Shown here: positions 23,791 through 31,246 of the stretch, piece after piece | How the letters are laid out: each line of letters opens with the position of its first letter | Numbering within the stretch: the first letter of the stretch is position 1 | Assembly (NCBI RefSeq): GCF_030817475.1 | Contig: NZ_JAUSZJ010000002.1 | Coordinates: 4,044,626-4,108,625 of the forward strand | Length of the DNA stretch: 64,000 nt | Direction of reading: 5' to 3' | From: Streptomyces sp. V2I9 | GTDB taxonomy: Bacteria; Actinomycetota; Actinomycetes; Streptomycetales; Streptomycetaceae | Program-made: the position numbers and the translations under genes | The notes under the pieces: generated by a model | Told to the model about the DNA's origin: nothing | Seen by the model: only the letters and a program-made list of their open reading frames with translations | The model's database searches: none

Positions 23791-23936
23791 TCGGGGTGCC
23801 CGGTGCGCAGGCGATCCTTACTTCTCCTGTGAAGAGAGAGACGCGGGTTCGCATCCCGTCCAGCCCTTGCGGGCTGGTAGCTCAGCGGGCCAGAGCGCTT
23901 GGTCCGGATCGCCAGTTCGATCTCGGGCACCCCCTT
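23791..23936 (+). ncRNA. Bacterial Y RNA with circularly permuted tRNA-like domain (copy B)
   Basis: The outer helix pairs GGGGTGCCCG (23793-23802) with CGGGCACCCC (23924-23933). After an internal loop, GGCGATCC (23810-23817) pairs with GGATCGCC (23906-23913). Inside, tRNA parts occur in rotated order. First a T-arm with TTCGCAT loop and 5-bp stem (23843-23859). Next an acceptor-like hairpin CCAGCCC-TTGC-GGGCTGG (23860-23877). Then TA and a D-arm GCTC/GAGC with loop AGCGGGCCA (23880-23896). A closed acceptor stem joined to a Y-RNA helix is the design of bacterial YrlA RNAs, which bind Ro60-type proteins. The next gene is a Ro homologue, which strongly supports the call. Confidence 0.75.
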
Positions 23937-23945
23937 GCTGGACCT

Positions 23946-23962
23946 CCCCTCCACGTGAGGGG
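23946..23962 (+). promoter_or_regulatory. Hairpin covering the Ro gene's ribosome-binding site
   Basis: CCCCTC (23946-23951) pairs with GAGGGG (23957-23962) around a 5-base loop. GAGGGG is also the Shine-Dalgarno sequence, 6 bases before the ATG at 23969. Folding would hide it, suggesting translational control linked to the Y RNA transcript. Confidence 0.45.
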
Positions 23963-23968
23963 TTCTCC

Positions 23969-25315
23969 ATGTCCCGCTTCAACCGGCGCCGTGCGCGGTC
24001 TGCCGCCGGCTCGCCCGTGGCCACGACCGGGGAGCGCGCCACCACCCACGAGGGCGGCGCCGGCCACCTCCGCGACGCCAGGTCCGAGCTCTTCCTGCTC
24101 GCGGTCGGCAACTTCGTCGGCACCGACACCTTCTACGAGCGGGGCGAGCAGCGCGACGACCGCTACCGGGATAATCGCAGTGCTCCCCCGTTTACGGGGG
24201 AGGGGAAGCGATCGGTTCGGCGACGTCCTCAACCTCGTCCACCCCGGCCCCGCCGACGACAAGCCGTGGCAGGGAGACCTGTTCCAGCACGCCCTCGACC
24301 GCAGGATGAAGCGCGAGGGACCCATCCCCGACACCCTTCCGCTTCTCCGGGCCAGCCGGATGCTCACCTCCCTGCCCGTCCAGGAGCGCCGCTCCTCCGT
24401 GCGGGACCCCGCGCTGGTCACGTCACCCGGCGGGCTCGCGGGCGCGGGTTCACGTGGGAGCGGCTGGCCGGCTGGCTCCAGGGGCCGATGGACGCGGCGG
24501 CATGGGAGGCCGTCATCCCCTCCATGGGCCTGATGGCACTGGCCCGGAACCTGCGGAACTTCGACGAGGCCGGTGTCTCCGACGCGGTCGCCGCCCGTAT
24601 CTGCGCCCGGTTCGCCGACCCCGCGCAGGTCGGCCGGTCCCGCATGTTCCCGTTCCGCTGGTGGGCGGCGTACAAGCACGCGCCGTCGCTGCGGTGGGGC
24701 CACGCGCTGGAACAGGCCCTCGGGCACGCCCTGGCCAACGTGCCGCGGCTCACGGGCAGCACCCTGATCCTCGTGGACCGGTCGCCGTCGATGTTCCCCG
24801 GTTTCGGCTTCTCGACCCCGAACCGGTCGGACATCACCCTGGCCGAGCAGGCCGCCGTCTTCGGGTCCGCGCTCGCGCTGCGGGCCGAGAAGCCGACGCT
24901 GGTCGAGTTCGGCGGCGACTCCCGGAAGATCGACGTTCCAGCGGGCGGAAGCGTCCTCCGGCTCATCGAGCGGTACGGGCAGATCGACGGCACCGACATC
25001 CCCACCGCCGTCAAGAAGCACGGGGCCGCCCACGACCGCATCGTCATCGTCACCGACGAACAGAGCCGTCCCGGTTGGCTGCCCTCCAACATGTCGGGCC
25101 ATGGCGGGATGCGCGAGACGGATATTGACGCCCTCGTCACGAAGGACGTTCCCGTCTACCTGTGGAACATGGCCGGTTACAAGGCCGGCGCGATGCCCAG
25201 CGGAACCGGTAACCGGCACGCCACGGGCGGCCTGACCGACCAGGCGTTCCACGCGATCCCGCTCCTGGAGGCGGGCCGCGACGCGACCTGGCCGTGGGAG
25301 CACCGGCCCGCCTGA
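23969..25315 (+). pseudogene. Ro60-like TROVE-vWA protein, deleted and frameshifted
   Basis: A bacterial Ro (Rsr) homologue in three pieces. Frame 1 starts MSRFNRRRARSAAG and runs to SELFLLAVGNFVGTDTFYE. TROVE helices then resume in a second frame (FGDVLNLVHPGPADDKPWQ, FQHALDRRMKREG). The sequence returns to the first frame at FTWERLAGWLQGPMDAAAW and runs through the vWA domain with MIDAS DRSPS (LILVDRSPSMFPG) to 25315. About 100 family residues are missing between the first two pieces, replaced by a hairpin-bearing stretch near 24171-24205. Frame breaks fall there and near 24420. Ro proteins are ring-shaped RNA chaperones acting with Y RNAs; this one should be inactive unless the breaks are sequencing errors. 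Confidence 0.78.
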
Positions 25316-25440
25316 ACGACCGCGTCCGCGCCCCCGCTCCCCTCGGCGCATCGCGGGGAGCGGGGAGCGGGGAGCGAGGTGCGGGGGTGCGGTGCTGTCC
25401 GGCTCGGCCGACGCGCCGCTCGCCGGAGCCAATGGATCCT

Positions 25441-25470
25441 TTGACATACGTATCTCTGGATAGCTAAAGT
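25441..25470 (+). promoter_or_regulatory. Promoter of the MarR gene with embedded ATACGTAT palindrome
   Basis: TTGACA at 25441-25446 and TAAAGT at 25465-25470 are 18 bases apart. The start site would fall at or next to the ATG at 25478, so the message is probably leaderless. ATACGTAT (25446-25453) sits inside the promoter spacer and could be the MarR's own operator. Confidence 0.6.
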
Positions 25471-25477
25471 CCCGCGT

Positions 25478-25948
25478 ATGCCCCCGCACAGCGCGTCCCC
25501 CCGGGACATCGACCGCCTGGCCCTCGGCCTCGTGGCGTGCCTGCCCGCGCTGACCAGGGCCTTCGAGCGACACGTCGACCAGCACTATCCGCACCCCAAG
25601 CCCTCCGACGCCCAGCTCACGCTGCTGCGGTACGTCGAGACCCACGGCGGCACCACGGTCCGTGAGGCCGCCGACGCGGTGCGGATGAAGCCGAACAACG
25701 TCAGCGCACTGGTCACCCAGCTCACCGAACAGGGGCTCCTCGAACGCCGTCAGGACGGCGCCGACAAGCGGATCGCCCGCCTGTACCTCACCCCGGCCGC
25801 GCGGCAGCGGCTCGTCGAGGTCACGCGGCTCATGGGGGACCGTGCCGCGCAGGTCCTGCGGTCGATGACCGACGGCGAACTCGACGCCCTCGGCTCCGCC
25901 CTGGGGTCCCTCCGGTCGCTCAGCGAGCACCTGCACACCGCGAGCTGA
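25478..25948 (+). CDS. MarR-family transcriptional regulator
   Basis: A 156-residue winged-helix protein. SDAQLTLLRYVETHGGTTV leads to the recognition region REAADAVRMKPNNVSALVTQL, and the wing is ERRQDGADKRIARLYLT. The C-terminal dimer helix is RSMTDGELDALGSALGSL. No Shine-Dalgarno sequence precedes the ATG, in line with the leaderless promoter. It lies 228 bases upstream of a DHA2 exporter, the usual MarR-pump arrangement, so it most likely represses that gene and itself. Confidence 0.87.
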   Translation: MPPHSASPRDIDRLALGLVACLPALTRAFERHVDQHYPHPKPSDAQLTLLRYVETHGGTTVREAADAVRMKPNNVSALVTQLTEQGLLERRQDGADKRIARLYLTPAARQRLVEVTRLMGDRAAQVLRSMTDGELDALGSALGSLRSLSEHLHTAS

Positions 25949-26023
25949 CCTTCCTCCGACGCGCCGACTTCTGCGGCGCACTGAGCTTCGCCGGCGCGCG
26001 GCGTGCTCACGGAGCCGCCACGG

Positions 26024-26065
26024 TGTGCCCGTCAGCACGCCGGTGGTGCGCCCGTCAGTACGCCG
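26024..26065 (+). repeat. Two 19-base direct repeats before the DHA2 exporter
   Basis: TGTGCCCGTCAGCACGCCG (26024-26042) recurs with two changes at 26047-26065, a 23-base period of about two helical turns. Placement in the 228-base leader between marR and the pump (25949-26176) makes it a possible regulator site. Nothing else is seen in the gap. Confidence 0.4.
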
Positions 26066-26176
26066 TGGGCCTTCGCGCCTCTCTTCCCCCCTTCCCTGCT
26101 CGCCAGCCGCAACCGGCCGCCCCCGAGGCGCCGCGCGCCGACTCGGCGTTGCGTCACGACGAAAGAACACCTCCTC

Positions 26177-27766
26177 ATGGCACCCGTCGGCACCCTGGCC
26201 GAACCGTCCCCCGCCCCGCCCGCCGCAACGGCACGCGACCGTCGCTCCAACCCGTGGCTGACCCTGATCGCCGTCGCCTTCGGCCTGTTCATGGTCGGTC
26301 TCGACGGATCCGTCGTCTCGATCGCCAACCCCGAGATCGGCCGCGACCTCAACGCCTCCACCTCCGACCTGCAATGGGTCACCAACTCCTACCTGCTCGC
26401 CCTCGCCGGAGCCCTCATCCTCGGCGGCAAACTCGGCGACCGCTTCGGCCGCCGCACCTTCTACCTGGTGGGAGTCGTCGGCTTCACCCTCGCCTCCGTC
26501 GCCATCGGGCTGGCCGGTTCCATCGAGGGCGTCATCGCCTTCCGGGCCCTCCAGGGCCTCTTCGGCGCCCTGCTGATGCCCAACACCCTCGGCCTGCTCC
26601 GCGCCGTCTTCCCGCCGAAGAAGTTCGGCATGGCCGTCGGTATCTGGGCCATGGTCTCCTCGGTCTCCACCGCCCTCGGCCCCATCGTCGGCGGCTTCCT
26701 CGTCCAGCACGTCAGCTGGGAGTCCGTCTTCTACATCAACGCCCCGATCGGCGTCATCGCCCTCGCCTTCAGCGCGGCCGTCCTGCCGCAGAGCCGGAAC
26801 GAGCACGCCGCCCGGGAGAGGTTCGACGTCCCCGGCGTCGTCCTGCTCGCCGTCGGGCTTCTCGCGCTCGTCTTCGGCGTGGTGAAGGGGGAGACCTGGG
26901 GCTGGACGTCCGGCGGAACCCTCGGCGCCATCGGCGCGGGACTCCTGGTCCTGGTGGTCTTCGGCTGGTGGCAGACACGGGTCGCCTCACCGCTGCTGCC
27001 GATGCGCCTGTTCCGCAACCCGGCGCTGACCATCGGCACGATCATCACCGCGCTGAACTTCTTCGTCCTGCTCGGCGTGATCTTCTTCGTCATGATCTAC
27101 CTACAGAACGTCCGGGGCTTCACCCCCGTCGAGGCAGGTGTCCGGACCCTTCCCCTCAGCCTCGCGTCCGTCGTCGCCTCCCCGCTCGGCGCCGCGCTCA
27201 CGGACAGGTTCGGACCGCGCCTCACCATGCCCCTCGGTATGGGCCTCCAGGCCGTCGCCTGCTTCGCCATGCTCACCTGGGACGCCCACAGCGCGTACGG
27301 CCTCATGTGGCCGCCGTTCATCGCCCTCGGCCTCGGCGTCGGGATGGTGATGGCCTCCTCGTCCGACGCCATCGTCGGCAACGCCCCCGTCCGGGACGCC
27401 GGTGTCGCCGGCGGGCTCCAGGCCACGGCCCTCCAGGTCGGGGGTGCGCTGGGCACCTCCGTCCTCGTCTCCCTCATCGCCGGCCGCGTCGGCACGACCC
27501 TCACCGGTGAACTCACCTCGGCAGGCGTCCCCGCCCCCGCCGCCACCGCACTCCTGGAGGCGAAGGACGCGGTGTCCATGGGCGTCGCACCCGTCGCCAC
27601 CGGTACGCCCGCGCAGCTCGCGGCGGCCATCGTCGAGGGCAGCCACAACGCCTTCATGAACGGCGTCCACACGGCCGTCCTGACCGCCGGAGTGCTCTGC
27701 GTCGCCGGCGCCGTCCTGGCCGTCGTGGGCGTCCGGCGAGCCCCTGGCCACGCCCACCAGCGGTAG
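26177..27766 (+). CDS. MFS exporter, DHA2 family
   Basis: A 529-residue, 14-helix DHA2 transporter starting at MAPVGTLAEPSP. Signature blocks are FMVGLDGSVVSIANPEIGRD, LQWVTNSYLLALAGALILGG and motif A GKLGDRFGRRTFYL. Motif C lies near LGPIVGGFLV. It should export hydrophobic drugs using the proton gradient. It pairs with the upstream MarR, so expression is probably induced by its own substrates. It is a different pump from the one at 3561-5156, with no obvious link to the biosynthetic cluster. Confidence 0.88.
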   Translation: MAPVGTLAEPSPAPPAATARDRRSNPWLTLIAVAFGLFMVGLDGSVVSIANPEIGRDLNASTSDLQWVTNSYLLALAGALILGGKLGDRFGRRTFYLVGVVGFTLASVAIGLAGSIEGVIAFRALQGLFGALLMPNTLGLLRAVFPPKKFGMAVGIWAMVSSVSTALGPIVGGFLVQHVSWESVFYINAPIGVIALAFSAAVLPQSRNEHAARERFDVPGVVLLAVGLLALVFGVVKGETWGWTSGGTLGAIGAGLLVLVVFGWWQTRVASPLLPMRLFRNPALTIGTIITALNFFVLLGVIFFVMIYLQNVRGFTPVEAGVRTLPLSLASVVASPLGAALTDRFGPRLTMPLGMGLQAVACFAMLTWDAHSAYGLMWPPFIALGLGVGMVMASSSDAIVGNAPVRDAGVAGGLQATALQVGGALGTSVLVSLIAGRVGTTLTGELTSAGVPAPAATALLEAKDAVSMGVAPVATGTPAQLAAAIVEGSHNAFMNGVHTAVLTAGVLCVAGAVLAVVGVRRAPGHAHQR

Positions 27767-27949
27767 GGGGATTTCCGACGGTGGATTTCTGCCGTTCCGG
27801 CACCGGATGACGGTGCCGGCCTTCAGGATGGCGGCAAGGGTGTCGGCGGTCGGAGGATGTCGGCCCTGATTCCGGTTGCCGCCGGTGACGGCCGGTCTGT
27901 GATCGCGCCTGGTGGCGGTGTCGCCAGGCGCACCGGCCGAGCAGTTGAG

Positions 27950-28260
27950 CAAGGCCGTTCGGCCGTAGAGCTCGTCGCCGGTCACCGAGCCGATGCGGTG
28001 TCCGGCGTCCATGAACCGTTCGATCATCACGCGGACCGGCTCCGGCCGGTGGCGAAGACGGCTTCCTCGCCGGGCCCGGCCGCCCGGCACCGTTGCGGAT
28101 CGGTCCACGAACGCGGGACGTCCACCTCCCGGTCCACCGCCGCGTGCCCACGCATCCCCGCATGGACGAGGTGGACGGCGACCTGGAGTTCTCGATCCGG
28201 CCGACGGTGCCCGTGTACTGCGGCTGGACCTCCGACGGTGTCCCGCAGTTCTTGCGCGGC
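27950..28260 (-). pseudogene. IS701-type transposase remnant
   Basis: Three minus-strand frames join end to end into one recognisable transposase segment. VQPQYTGTVGRIENS comes first (28185-28260). VHAGMRGHAAVDREVDVPRSW and RCRAAGPGEEAVFATG follow (28045-28191), then MIERFMDAGHRIGSVTGDELY (27950-28045). This is the middle of IS701/IS4-like DDE transposases (family pattern Y-T-G-T-x-G-x-I-E-N and WVTGDEVYG). At least two frameshifts and loss of both ends make it dead. It lies between the exporter and flavodoxin genes and marks an old insertion in this accessory region. Confidence 0.78.
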
Positions 28261-28405
28261 AGGCCCGACATCAAGCCCGTCCGCACCGAGATCACGAGGA
28301 CGTGACGCCACTCCGGCATGGTGTGGCGGCCATCACACTCGGGAGGTGTCATGTCCGGGGCCGCTGTCCTGTCCTAGTGCTGAAGCCGAAGAAGGGATCG
28401 TGAAG

Positions 28406-28876
28406 ATGAAGGCCGTCATCGTGTGCGCCTCCGTGTCGCACGGAAATACGCGACGTGTCGCCGACAGCATGGCCCAGGTACTGGGTGCGAAGGTCGTCCT
28501 GCCGGAGCAGGCCGACCTGGCGGAGCTGGCCGGAGCCGACCTTGTGGGATTCGGCTCGGGTGTCTTCTATCAGAGGCTCCACCCCCGACTGACCGAGTGC
28601 GTCAAGGCGCTTCCCACCCGGCGGGGCCAGGCATTCGTGTTCGCCACCAGCGGGCTCCCCGAGTTGCCGCTGGTGCCTTTCACCCGCCCCCTGGCCCGGC
28701 TCCTCGAAGGCAAGGGCTTCGAGGTGGTCGGGACCTTCTCGTGTCGGGCGTTGGACACCATGATGCCCTTCACGCTCGTCGGCGGCATCCAGAAACAGCG
28801 GCCGAACGACGGGGATCTGGCCGCTGCGCGGGCGTTCGCCGCGCGACTGCGGGGCGGGCGGCAGTCGGTGTCCTGA
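28406..28876 (+). CDS. Flavodoxin-family protein
   Basis: A 156-residue flavodoxin-like protein. The phosphate loop is CASVSHGNTRRVADSMAQVL at residues 7-26. The second FMN loop is GFGSGVFYQRLHP and the third FATSGLPELP. It should bind FMN and may act as a quinone reductase or electron carrier. The ATG at 28406 has GAAGG upstream, and an in-frame GTG at 28400 is possible. No partner gene is adjacent. It stands beside the transposase remnant. Confidence 0.8.
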   Translation: MKAVIVCASVSHGNTRRVADSMAQVLGAKVVLPEQADLAELAGADLVGFGSGVFYQRLHPRLTECVKALPTRRGQAFVFATSGLPELPLVPFTRPLARLLEGKGFEVVGTFSCRALDTMMPFTLVGGIQKQRPNDGDLAAARAFAARLRGGRQSVS

Positions 28877-28989
28877 CACCTGCCCCCGGGAGCTCTCCCG
28901 CGTCCCCACCAGCAAGATCGCGCTCCGCGAGGCGCGGTTGATCCTGGCGAAGTCCCGGAGCCGTCAGGGGTAGCCGGAGCGGGCCGTGC

Positions 28990-29127
28990 CTAGCGGCGCT
29001 TGCGGCCGACCGCGTTCCGTACGCCGTTGGTCAGCGTGCCGACGCCGGTGCGCAGCGCGATGTAGTCGAGGGCGCTGCCCACGCCGCGAGCGGCCCACCT
29101 GAACGCCCTGACCAGCTGCTCATCCAT
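28990..29127 (-). CDS. Small basic hypothetical protein
   Basis: A 45-residue protein (MDEQLVRAFRWAARGVGSAL... ending GRKRR) with an amphipathic helix and a basic tail. GGAGAG upstream supports the ATG at 29127; a longer frame to 29175 is less likely. I do not recognise a family. It could be a small membrane-associated peptide. Gene reality rests on codon bias and the ribosome-binding site only. Confidence 0.45.
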   Translation of the reverse strand: MDEQLVRAFRWAARGVGSALDYIALRTGVGTLTNGVRNAVGRKRR

Positions 29128-29357
29128 CGCGTGTGTCTCTCTCTCCGCTGTGCGTCGTCTTCCTGTATGACGCACCTACCGTAAGGCAGGTTGCTCCGGC
29201 CGGGTGCGTCGCGGTGGTCCGGGGGCCTGCCGAACGGCAGAAGTGCGCGCCCGCCCGCGCGCGACGGCCTGGATCACCCGGCGGGCGGGGCCGCTGCGCG
29301 GCGCGAGCGGGCGGGACGTTCGTCGTGGAGTCAGGTCAGCGCGCGGAGGCGGGGCGG

Positions 29358-29427
29358 CTCACGGAGTCAGGGCAGGAAGTCAGGACAGGCTCACGGAGTC
29401 AGGACAGGACCACGGGGTCAGGACAGG
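29358..29427. repeat. Tandem GTCAGGACAGG repeats at the VOC gene 3' end
   Basis: Four imperfect copies of a unit containing (A/G)GTCAGGRCAGG, mostly preceded by CACGGAG, run from about 29358 into the last codons of the VOC gene (stop at 29418). The rest of the 29176-29417 gap shows no gene. Confidence 0.6.
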
Positions 29428-29873
29428 CAGAACTCGTTGCCCTCGGGGTCCGTCATGACGATCCAGCTCCCGCCCTGCTCGTCGACCGTACGCCCCACCC
29501 GCGCGCCCAGCGCCACCAGCCGCTCCGCCTCCGCGTCGCGCTGTCCGGGCGCGGAGTGCACGTCGATGTGCAACCGGTTCTTCCCCGTCTTCGGCTCCGG
29601 CACCCGCTGGAACAGCAGCCTCCGCCCCTGCCCCGTCCCGCTGACCTCGTCGTACGGGTCGTCAGGGTGCCGGGCCGCCGCGAGGTCGAGCCAGGCCCTG
29701 CGGCCGTGGGAGTGGGTCGTCGCGGCCTCCGGTACCGCACCGGCCGTCAGCAGCCGTTCGATCAGCGGGCTGTTGTCTTCGACGAGATAGCCCAGGGCCT
29801 CCGCCCAGAACCCGGCCTGCGCATGCGGGTCGGCGCTGTCGATCACGAGCTTCCAGGAGAGTGTCTGCGTCAT
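29418..29873 (-). CDS. VOC-family (glyoxalase-like) protein
   Basis: A 151-residue vicinal-oxygen-chelate protein with two beta-alpha-beta modules. The first opens WKLVIDSADPHAQAGFWAEA. The second carries LHIDVHSAPGQRDAEAERLV and ends IVMTDPEGNEFCLS with the usual Glu ligand. These proteins include glyoxalases, dioxygenases and antibiotic-binding resistance proteins; which applies is unknown. The ATG at 29873 is close to an overlapping divergent promoter shared with the CGNR gene, so the message may be nearly leaderless. Confidence 0.83.
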   Translation of the reverse strand: MTQTLSWKLVIDSADPHAQAGFWAEALGYLVEDNSPLIERLLTAGAVPEAATTHSHGRRAWLDLAAARHPDDPYDEVSGTGQGRRLLFQRVPEPKTGKNRLHIDVHSAPGQRDAEAERLVALGARVGRTVDEQGGSWIVMTDPEGNEFCLS

Positions 29874-29881
29874 GGAACCGT

Positions 29882-29889
29882 TTATAGTG
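29882..29889. promoter_or_regulatory. Overlapping divergent -10 boxes
   Basis: TTATAGT reads as TATAGT (29883-29888) rightward and, on the other strand, as TATAAA leftward. The start codons at 29895 (+) and 29873 (-) are only 7-10 bases from these boxes. Both transcripts are therefore probably leaderless or nearly so, and only one polymerase could initiate at a time. Confidence 0.5.
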
Positions 29890-29894
29890 GTTAC

Positions 29895-30671
29895 ATGAGT
29901 GGAAGTGCAACGGACACGCCGCAACTGCCCGAGGGGCGACCTGAGCAGAGCGGTCGTCAGGAGCGGCCGGGGCCCGCCGGGCTGGTGCTGCGGCATCCGG
30001 ACGGAAGCTCGTTCCGGTTCGATCCGGGCGCGCTCTGCCTGGAGTTGCTGCCGACCGGAGGGCCGGGGCCCCTGGCGTACTTCGAGGTGTTGCGCGAGCC
30101 GGCCGACCTGGTGCGCTGGGCGGAGGAGAGCCGGCTGCCAGGGGGACTCGGTGCGGGGGCGACGGATGAGCCGGGTTCCGCCTCCGGTTCGGGGGAGGGG
30201 GCCGGGTCCGGCGCGGAGGAAGTGGAGGGCTCCGGCTCCGGTTCCGGTGCGGGGGCCACGCTGGTCGTGAGCGCGGCGGAGGTGGCGGGCGCGCGGGCGC
30301 TGCGCGATGCGCTGTGGCGGCTGGCGGAAGCGCGGGCGGGGGGCGGGCGGCCGGACCCGGACGACCTCGCCACCCTGAACGACGCGGCGGCGCACCCGCC
30401 GCTGACGCCCCGGCTGACGGCGGACGGGACGTGGGCGTGGGCCCCCGGCGGCACCGGGTCAGGGCTGCTCTCCACCGTGGCCCGCGACGCGGTGGACCTG
30501 TTCACCGGGGCGTACGCCCACCGCATCCGCGTCTGCGGCGCGCACGACTGCCGCCTGCTGTTCGTCGACACGTCCCGGCCCGGCCGACGTCGCTGGTGCT
30601 CGATGGAACGGTGCGGCAACCGCCACAAGGTCCGTGCTCACCGCGCCCGGCTCACCGCAGCCGACGAATGA
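29895..30671 (+). CDS. ABATE-domain protein with CGNR zinc finger
   Basis: A 258-residue protein. The middle (FRFDPGALCLELLPTGG, ADLVRWAEES) matches the ABATE domain. It is interrupted by a Gly/Ser/Glu-rich linker of about 35 residues (residues 88-122). The C-terminus is a CGNR zinc finger with Cys pairs in RVCGAHDCRLLFVD and WCSMERCGNRHK, probably binding DNA. Such proteins are putative stress-responsive regulators. It is divergent from the VOC gene and may regulate the shared promoter, a common arrangement for this family. Confidence 0.85.
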   Translation: MSGSATDTPQLPEGRPEQSGRQERPGPAGLVLRHPDGSSFRFDPGALCLELLPTGGPGPLAYFEVLREPADLVRWAEESRLPGGLGAGATDEPGSASGSGEGAGSGAEEVEGSGSGSGAGATLVVSAAEVAGARALRDALWRLAEARAGGGRPDPDDLATLNDAAAHPPLTPRLTADGTWAWAPGGTGSGLLSTVARDAVDLFTGAYAHRIRVCGAHDCRLLFVDTSRPGRRRWCSMERCGNRHKVRAHRARLTAADE

Positions 30672-30740
30672 GCGGCCCCCGCCCATGGTGGTCGTCGCCG
30701 TAGCGGAGCGCTTCCGCCCCACGCCCGGGCCGGACGGGCC

Positions 30741-31238
30741 CTACGCCCCGCGCGGGCCGGGAGCCGGGCAGGCCGGGCAGGCGTGCCGGTCGATCGCGGC
30801 CGCCAGGCGGGCGGCGGCCGTACGCACGGCCGGCGCGGGGGACGCGGGGGGCGTGGCGGCGGTGAGGGCCGGGGGGCCGGCGAGGCGTGCGGCGGTCTCC
30901 CGGCCCGCCGCCACGGCGTCGTGGGCCGCACGGGTCCATGCCGGATGGTCGGCATTCCCGGTGGCCAGGACTCTGGCCAGCAGGTCCAGGACGCCTGCCC
31001 GGCTCCTGACCGTGTCCGTCCGCGCCAGTTCCCAGAGGAACGGCACCGTCGCCGCCGTCGAATCGAAGACGGGCGGGGTGCCGATCCAGCGTTCCAGGTC
31101 GCTCAGGGCCTCGTCCGAGTTCGGCGCGTCCCCCCAGGCGATGCGGGACAGCACCACGGGAACCTGGGAGGCGGAGCCGTACGCGTGCTGCAACTCGTGC
31201 CACCGCACGTTCCTCATGGCGCCCAGGACAGTCCCCAT
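30741..31238 (-). CDS. Hypothetical protein, possible HEAT-like helical repeat
   Basis: A 165-residue all-helical protein. The block VRWHELQHAYGSASQVPVVL near the start, with ALSDLERWIGT, resembles Streptomyces proteins that look like short HEAT-repeat scaffolds. No catalytic motif is seen. The ATG at 31238 is chosen; a TTG at 31250 and an ATG at 31217 are alternatives. It ends 69 bases from the convergent CGNR gene, with no clear hairpin between. It abuts the frameshifted monooxygenase, so the two probably share a transcript. Confidence 0.6.
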   Translation of the reverse strand: MGTVLGAMRNVRWHELQHAYGSASQVPVVLSRIAWGDAPNSDEALSDLERWIGTPPVFDSTAATVPFLWELARTDTVRSRAGVLDLLARVLATGNADHPAWTRAAHDAVAAGRETAARLAGPPALTAATPPASPAPAVRTAAARLAAAIDRHACPACPAPGPRGA

Positions 31239-31246
31239 CCGGGCAC

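Noticed and set aside
23871..23935. Ordinary tRNA gene starting GGGCTGGTAGCTCAG
   Set aside because: A D-arm and T-like TTCGATCT occur, but no anticodon arm or matching 3' acceptor follows. The acceptor partner CCAGCCC lies upstream, which fits the Y RNA mimic instead.
24183..24202. CRISPR array
   Set aside because: Only one palindromic unit is present, with no second repeat, spacer or cas gene in the window.
28093..28305. 70-residue plus-strand protein in the gap before the flavodoxin gene
   Set aside because: It is the reverse strand of the transposase remnant, which shows recognisable family sequence on the minus strand.
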